From Ianthella basta (lineage: Eukaryota > Porifera > Demospongiae > Verongiida > Ianthellidae), in assembly GCA_964019415.1 (NCBI GenBank), contig OZ025885.1, forward strand, positions 2,792,851 through 2,856,850: DNA of 64,000 nucleotides, in the 5' to 3' direction. Both the position numbers and the translations under genes were made by a program. The notes beneath the pieces were generated by a model. That model was not told the DNA's origin. It made no database searches and worked only from the letters and a program-made list of their open reading frames with translations. Below are positions 49,380 to 60,700 of this stretch, piece after piece (the first letter of the stretch is position 1; the number at the start of each line of letters is the position of its first letter).

Positions 49380-50179
49380 TCAGTAGCAAGATATGAACAA
49401 GATTTACAATTGCAAGTTATTTCACTATGTACAAATGGAACAAAACCATGGTACAGAGTCAGTCAAAAGAATGTCACTGGTGATACCAGCACACCTGAAG
49501 TGGTACCACTCTTCACATCCATCACATTGCACTTCTTCACATTCATCACATCTTCACTTTCCACTCTCCTATTGGCCATTGTGTTGCAACCATTGTGTTG
49601 CAGGTACGTTAAAGCTTCGCTAGAAACCAAACCTACATTCTTATTCTTGTTCAGTCAACGGGCCATCAAGAGTGACTTTCTGGTATTTGGTGTTGGCAAT
49701 GTACAGGGATATCTTACACCAAGGGGGATCGATTACAGCAAGTGCATTTTGCTGTACTCGATCCAGTGGGATCAATTGCGACGGGGGATCGTTTACTTTG
49801 TGACAGGCCTCCGAGGCAGGTGGCCATTTTGGAAGAAGACACGGGGGTAAGTAGATGACCATTGGGTGCTGTGCAGAAGCTGTCTCTGTCCCCGTCGACC
49901 AGAAGTGCTCGAGAAGTCTGTTCCACAATTAGTAGCGGAGGAGGATGTCCCAAGTTTGCCAAGACAACGTTTGGAAGCCGGTTTTGAATGTCCCTTGGTC
50001 TCACATATGGTTCACTTCCGGCCAAATAAAATGGCATACAATATAAATTCCCTATACCCAATAATTCGCCCAATACATTCAATATTAATGTATGTAAGCA
50101 TTGACGTATAACCGTAACTTCACACACTATAATTTACTTCCCATGAAGCCATACGGCAAAATCTCAATTTGAATACAAA
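49380..50179. other. No gene recognised
   Basis: Contains a CpG-rich block with small palindromes (cgattacagcaagtgcattttgctg, read as two parts near 49731-49756). A 137-codon minus-strand frame at 50127-49714 has no recognised motif and overlaps frames on the other strand, so it is not called. Confidence 0.35.
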
Positions 50180-50952
50180 TAGGGGCTGCCTGTGGTAGTC
50201 TGGCTTGCTAGACCGTCCCATCTACGCGCCCCAGGCAATGAATGGGAGGGACGGTCCAGCTGCAGTAACGATTAGTTCACACTTTCGCATTATCAAACTC
50301 ACACCAATTGTATTGTGCAATTCATAAGCAATACCATATTGTATATCTGTGCAATTGGGGCCGAACTATACGTCGGGCGAGGTGGTACAGTACAAGCACT
50401 TTTGCAATTGCTGCTGCCAACCACTGGAACAGAAGTACAGGTTGGTGGAAGACTGATAGGCTGACTGCAGTGAGGAAAATACTTGCGACAGCTCATCATC
50501 CGACCAAGGAAGAAGGTTGTCTCACTCGCTATCTAACAGTGCTCTAGCATTCAGAACCAGCATGAAGCAAGGAGAAGCAGGCGTTGCAAGATACCACTGC
50601 TGGTGCATTCTTCTCAAGTGAGTGGGCCCATTGCAACCTTTTCTGCGGTCTGTTGGTTAACCTCCAGCCAGAAAGTGATCCGGGAGTGGAGGAATAGAGT
50701 AAAAGATAGCTGAGCTACAAGCCCTCATCAATCACCAAATCTAGAGCACAGCCACGAAGACCCACTCTTATGTAACTGAAGCACCTCAAGCCAATGAATA
50801 CTATTAGCACAAATTCCTGCCAAAACGCATCTGATTGGTTGAATAGGTGTGAACAAATCGTTACTTCCGCTAGACCATCCCTTCCCAGCCCTAAGCACCC
50901 GGCGTTTAGATGAGACAGTCTAGTGAGCCAGATTAGCCTGCAGCAGCCCCTA
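50180..50952. mobile_element. DNA element with ~70-bp imperfect terminal inverted repeats
   Basis: The left end reads TAGGGGCTGCCTGTGGTAGT, then CTGGCTTGCTAGACCGTCCC. The right end, on the other strand, reads TAGGGGCTGCTGCAGGCTAA, then TCTGGCTCACTAGACTGTCT. A TIR beginning TAGGGG is hAT-like, but no 8-bp duplication was found. No transposase. The inner phrase gtagtctggcttgctag also occurs at 45402-45418, suggesting another fragment there. Confidence 0.6.
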
Positions 50953-51299
50953 AAAACTCATGGGGTGCTGGGGCATCCCTCTGAACTCGAACTACTTGCT
51001 AGTAATCTCTGCTCAGAAGGTTGGGGATACAGCAATGCTGATGGCCTGAAAGATACATCAAGATGCAATAGACTGCTGGGTTTCCAAGAGTTTCAAGTCT
51101 CCCGACCAGCCATTCATGCAGGAAAAGCACCCCTACCACACGCACACACGCATGCACACACACACACACACTTCTTCCATACACCGTGTCCAATCACAGA
51201 CATAGGGCAGGTCCAGACAAAGGCCTGGAACCTGGAACCTGTTTACAGCCAGTTGAAGTCCTCCATAGATGAGGTGGCAAGCCTCACGCCCAACTTTAC

Positions 51300-51635
51300 C
51301 TTGGACTTGAGGGCTGCTGGGTGCCTGACTATTGATGGCCATAGATGGCCTCTCATTCCTCAGCCGAGTCTGGCCCAGGGGGTGAGGTGGAAGATGGTTG
51401 AAAGACGGCCGAAGACCACTGTATATGGTTTGCTGGAGTTACGATGGTCGATCTCTGCTAGCAACACGAGTGGTGCTTTTTGCTGACTAGAAGGCACAAT
51501 GTGCACACTTCCACTTCAATAGGTGTCAGGAACACCATACAGCAGAAGCCAATGAGCTGACTTCGTGCGAAAGCATGAGATTCTCTAGCCCCCTCCGCAA
51601 CCACATGGTTTCCGAGCCGCCATTATGATAACGTC

Positions 51636-51637
<2 letters not shown>
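51300..51637 (-). repeat. Relative of the 3900-4309 repeat
   Basis: On the minus strand it begins GTGACGTTATCATAATGGCGGC and shares scattered blocks with the copy at 3900-4309. Its plus-strand open frame has no recognised motif. The (CA)n array starts exactly at its edge (51636). Confidence 0.3.
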
Positions 51638-51920
<283 letters not shown>

Positions 51921-52512
51921 AACACATCTACTGAACACATACACACACACAATTCAGGCCTTCTGGCTAATTGATTGCCTTAAATTCTGATGTATCTCGC
52001 AGAAGAGCAGTTACATATTAAGCTTTCTACTACAATGCTATCACTTACACTTGTTCTCTAGAAACACTTTGCATTCTCTGGAAACACAGCAAAATATGAA
52101 GAAACATAATTTTTAGCCTAGCAAACAGAGAAAGCGTCGAACGCAGCCATTTTGCAATGTCCATCCATGATAATTGGAGCTGCATCTCGCAGAAGAGTCT
52201 TTCATTGGCTTTTTACGAGTATCACTCTATAAACACATGTTCATGTACAGATTTCCTTTGATTGAGAGACAGCAAAACGCCATTAGAGATTATTTTAAGC
52301 TTTGTAAAGAAGATGTAAGTGCCACCTTTGCAATGATAGAAATATACAATTTGCTTACGAACATGAAGCCATATGAATACCTAACTCTGAAAACAATATA
52401 GGGCGCCAAAAATGAAAACTTTAGACCACATATAACGTAACTACAATAGAGGTACATAATATAAAAGCCAAAAAGGTTGTACTGCATCACATGTACCTTA
52501 CATGTTACTTAA
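51921..52512. other. No gene recognised
   Basis: AT-rich. A plus-strand frame at 52174-52401 is a possible short peptide but has no motif and no support. Confidence 0.35.
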
Positions 52513-52598
52513 AGTGGGCTAAGGTGAGTACTTTGTTACGCAATGAGACCCTACACCAAGTGCCATACATAAATCATGTAAAGCACTCTTAGCCCACT
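52513..52598. mobile_element. TTAA-flanked mini-transposon (86 bp)
   Basis: TTAA (52509-52512), AGTGGGCTAAG...CTTAGCCCACT, TTAA (52599-52602). Perfect 11-bp inverted ends. The layout is the same as the 1.44-kb element at 37538-38978, but the end sequence differs. Confidence 0.75.
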
Positions 52599-53172
52599 TT
52601 AAATGATATGCAGTGCCTTGAGTGGGTGGACAGCTGGCCTTTTCAAGTACGTTGACATCCAGTAATCTGGTTGGCTAGCTTACATTCCGGGATTGTGTCA
52701 TCTTCAAGTTTTAATTTGTATTCTAGCCAGGTTGCAAGGTGAAGCGAGTAGCTGTAGCAGTACCAGGTGATAACAATCAACCACTGGTGAAAAGACTCTC
52801 GCTGAGCCTGAAAAGGAATATGTAGCAATCTGGGCTTTTTGTCACTGAGAAAGAACAGGCCATGCTGACATGGTTGTTGTGCCCATAAAGAGGACTGCAC
52901 ACCACTCGTAAGGACAAATTCAAGATACTCAAATAAAGAGTGAGGAAGAAGCACCCTCCATCAGCCATTAGAGCACTCACTGCTGCCATTCAGAAGCAAA
53001 TGATGGATAACAAGCTTCAATTAACAGAGTGCATGGTGAGCAAGTTACACTATACACAGAAACCAAAAGGAATTTCGAATCAGTGATCTCAGTGGACCAG
53101 ACTGGACAGGCTCTACATTTCACAGTGTAAGAAAGGCATCAGAGTTGCTTACGTGTCTTGCTAGCATCCTTT

Positions 53173-53295
53173 ACAGTACCCAAGTATTCTTTCTTGAAGT
53201 TAAAGTATGGCCATAAAGCACACTGTAGGATTACTATTATAAAGCATTCAAAATTCCTTTGATCTGCCCACGCAAGACACTTTATATCGCTGTAA
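53173..53295. repeat. Dispersed repeat, copy 2
   Basis: Direct-orientation relative of 39545-39667; see the shared phrases listed there. Confidence 0.65.
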
Positions 53296-53557
53296 CAAAC
53301 ACACTTGCAAGATACCACTACCTATTACCCTCAGAATTCCTAACCCTTAGCATTTCACAGCTGACTAGTAACAACTGCACAAACCACAAATATAACTAAT
53401 AACAAATGGTTCTACCAATTTAAACCAGTCCACTTCACATCACAGGGAACATACAGTACAGCAATTCAACCAACAAACATACACCTTGACAAGTACCTTT
53501 CTGCAACGCCAATATCACAATTACAGATTCACGGTTCACAAAAAATGACACACTCAC

Positions 53558-54359
53558 CTGTAGTTGGGCACCTCGGTGCTTGCACGTCTGCACGAATATC
53601 CTCTACTGCCTCTTCACCACATATGATTCGTACGGCATCGAGGACACTCCTCCATGTATGGGGCTGGCTCCCAGTTCCAGTAGACCTTTGCAGCCACTTG
53701 ATAGACACAGTCCTTGGCTGATCTGAGCTCTTTTGCTCATGCTCAGTACCATTCAGAACAAAGGGCATTACATCTAGGACTATACCTAAATCATACCACT
53801 TGGCTGCTACACGGGCTCTCCATAGCATACTATATCTCTCAGGGTTGGCTGATCACATAGTGAAGTAACAACCACACCTGCGCATGCATTATGTAAGCAA
53901 GCAAGGAAGGCATAGTTATACGTAGAAGATAGCTATAGGCTACTAATGATAACTAGCTAGTATAGCTAGGCAGCTGCCTAAGTAATATGGCTCACAAACT
54001 TGCCCCATGATTTATACTGTAAATTAGTAGAAATGCCTACAGCGTGCGCTAGCTCACCAGAACTCTAGATCTGTCCCGCTTCTGCGGCTTCTTCCTCACT
54101 TCTAACAAGTTTAATTCTGATTAAAGGACGGCTGGGCAGATGACACACCTGTCTCTGTTAGTTTCTTCACTTTGTCGACAAAAGGTTCTCTACTGTCTTT
54201 ATATAGATAATTATATAACTGATCGTAGAGTTCAAAGACAAGCTGAGTTAGTGCGATAGAAGGGTGTTCTCGCCCATCCCTTGCACAGTCATGCAGTACT
54301 TCCTGCGTCCATTTTAATGGAGGGCGGGGCGTAGCCGTACGCATGACTGAATGTAACAT
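53558..54359 (-). CDS. Death-domain protein (two exons seen, 3' end uncertain)
   Basis: Exon 54359-54149 starts MLHSVMRTATPRPPL and is helical (QLVFELYDQLYNYLY). It ends in phase 1 at GTGTGT. Exon 53848-53558 is entered in phase 1 and encodes a Death-type domain: ARVAAKWYDLGIVLDV, then SIKWLQRSTG, then TWRSVLDAVR and EEAVEDIRADV, the W/L pattern of the six-helix fold. It ends at a GTGAGT donor. Death domains build signalling complexes in cell death and innate immunity. The next exon was not fixed; candidates lie near 52700-52860, or the frame may read through to a stop at 53529. An alternative start is the Met at codon 6. Confidence 0.55.
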
Positions 54360-54768
54360 AAATATACATAGCCGTAGCCATATGACCCTGTCGGAGGAAT
54401 TCGAAGTATATATAAGCTAGCCTAGGCCTTTACAGAATAAGACGCCTTACAATTGAAAGGATTGCATCAATGCATAGCTAACTAGCTACCTGCTTCACTA
54501 GCTAGCTATATCATATTATAATAAACCAAATGAATGTGTTCATGCATAATTATACCTGCACACAAGAAACTAACCCATAGCAATTGAAAATTAGCTATTT
54601 TATATACATTAAGAAACCACTGCAAGCTATCTATATGCTTGATAGCGCTATTAACTAAAATGTATGCACATCATTGGTATGTTACAAAACTTCTCATCCA
54701 TCTTGTATCTTATTCAAGGGGCAAGCTATTCTGTGCCAGGTGCTATCTTCATTAATATTGTATACAAA

Positions 54769-57700
54769 CTAATCTCTGTCAATAAGAGCTAGTTCCAAGG
54801 CACAGGCAACAAATGGATCCAGCTCTCTGATAACTGAATCTGCAGTCACCTTGCTCCTGTCCTTGGGACGAACCTTGATCTTCGAAGGGTCACAACAATT
54901 GAAAATAAACACCTCCTCTGGTCTCTTCTCATCCAGAGCAGCAAAATCTGCCATCCACTGACAATTCCACATCTGCATGTATGTAGTTATATAAGGGAAG
55001 TGTGCTGGAAATCGTACTTTTTGATTAGTAAACATGCACTAACATGTGGAGTATCAGTTCGCATGCAAACTGCAGAATGCAGTATATACCTTCCAAGAAA
55101 TGTTTAAATTGGTTCATGTTCCTATATGCAATTGTTGTAATTGTAGATTATCTTGTGATTTGCATCACTCATTGATACTATTATATACATACCATGTACC
55201 ACCACCACACATTGCAAGTTGCAGTATGTGCATGCAGTAAAATATGTGCTAGCACTTCCATGCAGGAACCAGACCACCAGCACAAGTTGCAGAGGGTCAC
55301 CACCACCACTGCAAGTACTGTGCAGTGTTTGCGCTTATTGATGGAATGACACACACCACTGGCGCAAGTCACTGAACATCAGGGGGAACGGTCACCAGCA
55401 TTGATCGCCACAAGTTGGATCAAGATGCAGCAGCAACACAACTTGCACATGGGTACAATTGTGAAGCATGTTAGTACCCATGTGCAAGTTGCATGGGCAC
55501 ATGGTGGTGGTGGTGGTGGTGGTGGTGGTGTACGGGTGTGTGCACGTGGCAGATTTCGCTGTATTGGAGTAGATCTGGCGATGGGCAATCGCAAGGTGGT
55601 TTCCTGCACCCTGCATTACAAGGAAGCTGCTCCATGTAGTGCAGATGCTGAATAGTAGGTGTACCTACAACTAGATGTTGCGGGTACGCCATGTCCAGGA
55701 GGGGCTACACTGCTATGCTGCAGGCATGCAAGTTTGACAGCTGAATGTGGCGGTGGGCCAAACAATTTGCAAGAAAACCTGCCTGTGGTGGGATTTCTTA
55801 CAAGTGTTGTGATGCACTGGAGTATACAAGACCATGCACAAAACACTAAAAAGTATGCACAGGAGCGCATAATGTATCAGCATTTGCTCAGATGTGGAGG
55901 ACACACCTCTAATTCATGGTGCTCATCCTCCAGCTGAATCAATTTGCTTCTTGAGGGAGATCTAGACTGCTGAGTCTGGGTCCAATCCTTCACTTGATAA
56001 TGCGCCAGTATGTACTGATATTCTCCATGCACTTTATCCTTGTGGGAGACCAGGTACATGGTTTGTTTGCTCAACCGAGCATACTCAATAGAACATTCTT
56101 CTGGTGGCTCCTTCACGTGCAAGCAGCTACCTCTGTTAAGAAGTAAGAATACAAAACACTAATTACAGCACAGGCTATAACTAGCAGTTATTAATTATAG
56201 TAACATGTAAACACAATGTGATGTTTGTTTAAGATATTTATTAAGTAATATACTGATAAACAATATATGCAAAGTTTCTGCACAATTGGTGAGTAGAGTC
56301 TAACCATGTTAGACTACACATACTGTCTTACAATTATACACCTTAATTCCACTCCATGGCACAGTTTTGTAGCCATCTCCTTTATCTCTGCTTGCAATTG
56401 AGCATCTGGGTGGTGATGTGAACATCCGATTGCAATCCTCATATCTAGGTCCCTACACAGAGACAAAGTGTGCTGAAGAAAAACCAGGGGAAAAACTCTG
56501 CTAGCTATATTTATAATATATCCTTCTCCTGAGCGATGGATTTCTCAGAGTTCTCATACTAAAGACACTTTTCTACTCACACTAGCTGAGCCCTATAAAC
56601 ACTTCTGAACCCAATTCCCAGATGATCTGCTTAGTCTCCTCTGTGCAGCAAACATGAACCTGGACATTAGGTTAAGAATTTCTCGTCCTTCCAATGCATG
56701 GTCTAGATCTGCATCCTATAGCTCACCCCCCACCACCACCTCCACTAGCAGCAGCAGCACCCAACTCATGTAAAACCACAATTTCGAATCCACAATGTAA
56801 ACTTTATATTAATATACCAAATGTCACCCACTTTAAAACTCACACACCCAAACTTCATCACTTAATTCGCTTGGTTTACCCCCAGTTATATTGCCTCCTG
56901 TACATACATACCAGCACCATGCAGCTTCTCACACTGCATGCAATTGATTGATTCTGCAACATACAGGAGAGGCATACAAACTAGCATGCATACATGCAGA
57001 CTGATACAGAATAAGAGTGCATGCATATCTACCTTTCCAAGTTGAGGCAGTCAAAGACATAAGGCTTGTCTGGCTTAGCAAGGACCTCTAAAAATTCAAA
57101 ATTCTTCTTCTCTCTATTCTGCTTCGTACGGATCATGTACAGTTGATCTACTGAACCTCTTTGGTAATGCATTGTTATGTCAAGCCTGTCAACATCTCCA
57201 ATTACAGGAAAATCAGCTCCTTTCACAGACTCCAGAATAGTGGCATCTGAAAGGCTGCAGATAACGAGGATGTTGAAAAACACATAAGATAGCATATGAT
57301 TTGTCAACTCAATACAAACAATTTGCAAACCCAATCAATGTAAGCATGACAAGATGGTGGACACGTTCTAGAGCGTGCGATTGGACAGTCTCCTCGTTGT
57401 TTGATTCTCCACTCCTTGATCCCTTAGCTGACCTCGCAACCCGATGAGGTACCATGCCTGTGTGCTGTCAGTGTAACAGCAGTGGGCGCTGCGTAGGCTG
57501 CAGCTGTGTGAAAGTAGAAAAATCAGCACAAAATGCCTTTCACTACATCGCAGACGTTGTCGCTACACAGGAACAAGCGATCGGCCCGTAGCCACATCAC
57601 CTAATCATCATGAATCGACTGTGACTGTGAAAGTGCAGCCATGAGCCACACCAGTGGTCACACCAGATTCCACACAAGAAGATCGTGCAGGAAATCCACA

Positions 57701-60700
57701 CGAGACCGGCACCGCAGTCACCACTACAGCGGAACTTCTCCCTCCCTACACCCCTTCAAGAACAGTTGGTGAAGCCTGTAGGTGGGGACCTGTTCATAGT
57801 CCTACTTTCTGTGCGAAGGCGAACAGATGCTATGTAGAAACAGTCCACAAGCAAAGAAATTTGTTTACAATTATTTCTGGGATAGTTGAGAAGCATTTTG
57901 TTGCTAAACTGGCCCATCTCTACAGCTCATATGCTAAAGAGCCACAGATTGAATTGTTTGCTCTCACAGTCGTCGCCATGATTCTACCACTTTGGTCTTA
58001 CAGAAGCCCTTACGACATTTAAAAGCCAAAGACTATGTCAAATGTGTGGAAAGAAGAATAAAGTTGTGGCAAGATGGTTGTGAACTCAACTGCTTTCATT
58101 GGTGCCAAAGAACATTGCCTTGTGTAACATCCCACCTAACACTTATAAATGAACTGTCATGTACTCCATTCCTTATATAACTGTCACTTTCCTGCCTTGT
58201 TATTGCCAATGTTGTTAAGCTCCTTTGACGTTGTCTTGAGTATCCTGAACTGCTGTTGTCCCCGCTCACTGATCCCTGCCCCAGTGCCTGTCTACTTGTC
58301 TGGGAGATTAGGTCTAATCTGCGAGGATGTAACATTTGGTGTCAGAAGTGGGATTCAGTCACTCTTCAGGTCCACAAGCATCCCCTCCACCAATACACAA
58401 TCAAAGGTAGTCACAATGAAGTTCCATCTTGTAGTTGGCAGGACCTCGTTCTACTCGTACTGGAATAAGTGACTCGGACAGTGGGGCTAGACAAACTTTC
58501 TCAACCAGCTCAACCCTACAACATTTAGGTACTGGTGGCATTGCTCACTTCCGAAGGGGGTACCTTCTTGTCTTCAACGACTAGTGCTTGGTCCTGAAGG
58601 CTGACTTGACATCCGTTGGACTGTAAGAAATCAAAACCAATTAAGGATACACTCATCATGTATGTTGGCAACTCAGACTTCCTGGAGACTACCAGGTAGC
58701 CAATGGCAAGTTGCATTTGTCCCTTCTCATAGATGGAGCTCTCTCTCCAGTCACTGTCCAGAGACAGCTGTTCACAGGATGAATCAATTCCCGGCTCTCT
58801 TTCCTGAGGATGTCAGGTCTGACAATGGAGATAATGCTGCCCGTGTCCACCATGATGTCACATGGCCTACCATTGATGGTTCTGGAAACTGTTAGGCTGT
58901 CACCATCTCCATGAATTGAGCCAGGCTTTCAAATCAAATTTGCTAGGGGCTGTACATGATCCAGTCGAACCATGTCCCACAAGCTCAGCTATTCCTCGTT
59001 TCCCAGATGGAAAACTGCACCATCTCCTTGCAGCTTCTTCTGCAGCAGGGGACATTCTCACCTCCCGTAACCCCTTGCATTGCACTCCCAGCAAATCAGG
59101 ACACTTACACTGGCTGGATACCTATATCTCTTCTCTATCCTATATAGAGGCAGGTGCCACCCCTGCTCTATCTGCGCATGGTCTTACAATTCCCTGGATA
59201 GCTTCTGCCAACTGCTGCAGGACATCTTCTACAGATGCAGGCATGAAAGACTGCCACTGCACAGGGTGGTCATCCTCAAGCTGAGCCTCTCTCACACAAC
59301 ATGATGTCTGTCTGCTAGCAAGTTGGTATGATTCCAGCTCCAATGTAATTTGCAGGGCATCTCTCAGTGTTGCTGGCTTGTTCTGGCGATGCACAATCTA
59401 ATGTCCTCTTCTGGAAGAGCATCAATAAACTGATCCTGTGCCAGTACCTCCACCATAGCTTCTGCTGCTTCTGGGTAAGCAAGGCATACCAGGCGTTCAG
59501 TAACCTCTGTCTGCTCTGCTAGGGTCTCCTCTCTGTGGTGAGTCCTAGCCTCCAACTGTATCCTGCTCAGCCCTGACTGGTGTCCAAGGCCAAAATGTGA
59601 GTCCAGGGCTGCTGTGAGGGCTGAAGCTTCTCTGGCAGCAGATTGGTCAGTACAATGGCTGCAGCATCCCGTAGGCTAATGGTCTGGTGTTAATGCCTTC
59701 TCCGTGTTGATTTACTTCTTCATTTTAGCCAACAATTCGAATTGTGTATGGTAGGCATCCCAGGAAAGCTTTCCCTTCAAATGGGGCAGGATGCTGTTAA
59801 TTGGTTCATGCTAGCGCTAGCTCCCCTTAACATGGGAACATCAACAAATCGACTGGTTCCCTCTCTAACCAAGTCAACACCTGTACCTGACAGCCGGAAC
59901 AGGTGCACTGTAGAGTGGAGGCTGGATGTAACACCAAGCTCTTGCAGCAGCTCCTCGCAGAGTTTGTGCTTCAGTAAAACCTGGTTTTCCATCACATCGG
60001 GCAAAGATAGTCTGTCAGCCCGGCTACGAAGCCTTCCATCGTGACCAGCCGGTCCTCCATCACTAGCTTCAAGGAGTGAAACTCTCCCGCTATGGTGGTG
60101 ACTTCTCGGTCGGCCTCCTTTTGTCTCTGGCCAGTGTCATCAATGATATCTGACTGTTGCTGTGACAGCACCTGAAGCTGCTCATTTTGCTGCTCCATCC
60201 TTTCAAGGAGGGCTCTTACAACTTGCTGGTGGCTCACTTATGCAGTACTGATCTGGGATCCCGCATTTAAGTGTTATAGATCCCTAATGATTGGGCAAGG
60301 AGCCGGCAGTGAATTACCTACACGTACTTGCATCATCACATGTCTTCTGAAAGTAGCTTGCTTCTTCTGACAATGGCTGACAAAATATCATTTGATTCAG
60401 GTCTCAACTTGGATTGGTCATCTCGCAGCAGATATTTCCTATAGGTCGGCAGTGGATGCGCGCATAAACTAAACGTACGCTTACTCACTGTCAGCCACAT
60501 TAGCCACAGTGTTTCCCAGAGTGGTGCCCTTTAATCAAAGCCTGTTCCCAGCTCTTAACCAGTTCCTTTCTCAGTTCTGGTTCGTAGCCGGATTGTTGCT
60601 TTACCCTGTTTCTCGACAAAACATATAAGCTGGGCAACCTGTGCATGTATGCTGTGGCATCACTATTGTTATCACAGCAGCAGTTTCTCTGCTATAGACC

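Noticed and set aside
49714..50127. 137-codon minus-strand frame
   Set aside because: No domain, no splice context, overlaps equally long frames on the other strand and lies in repeat-like CpG-rich DNA.
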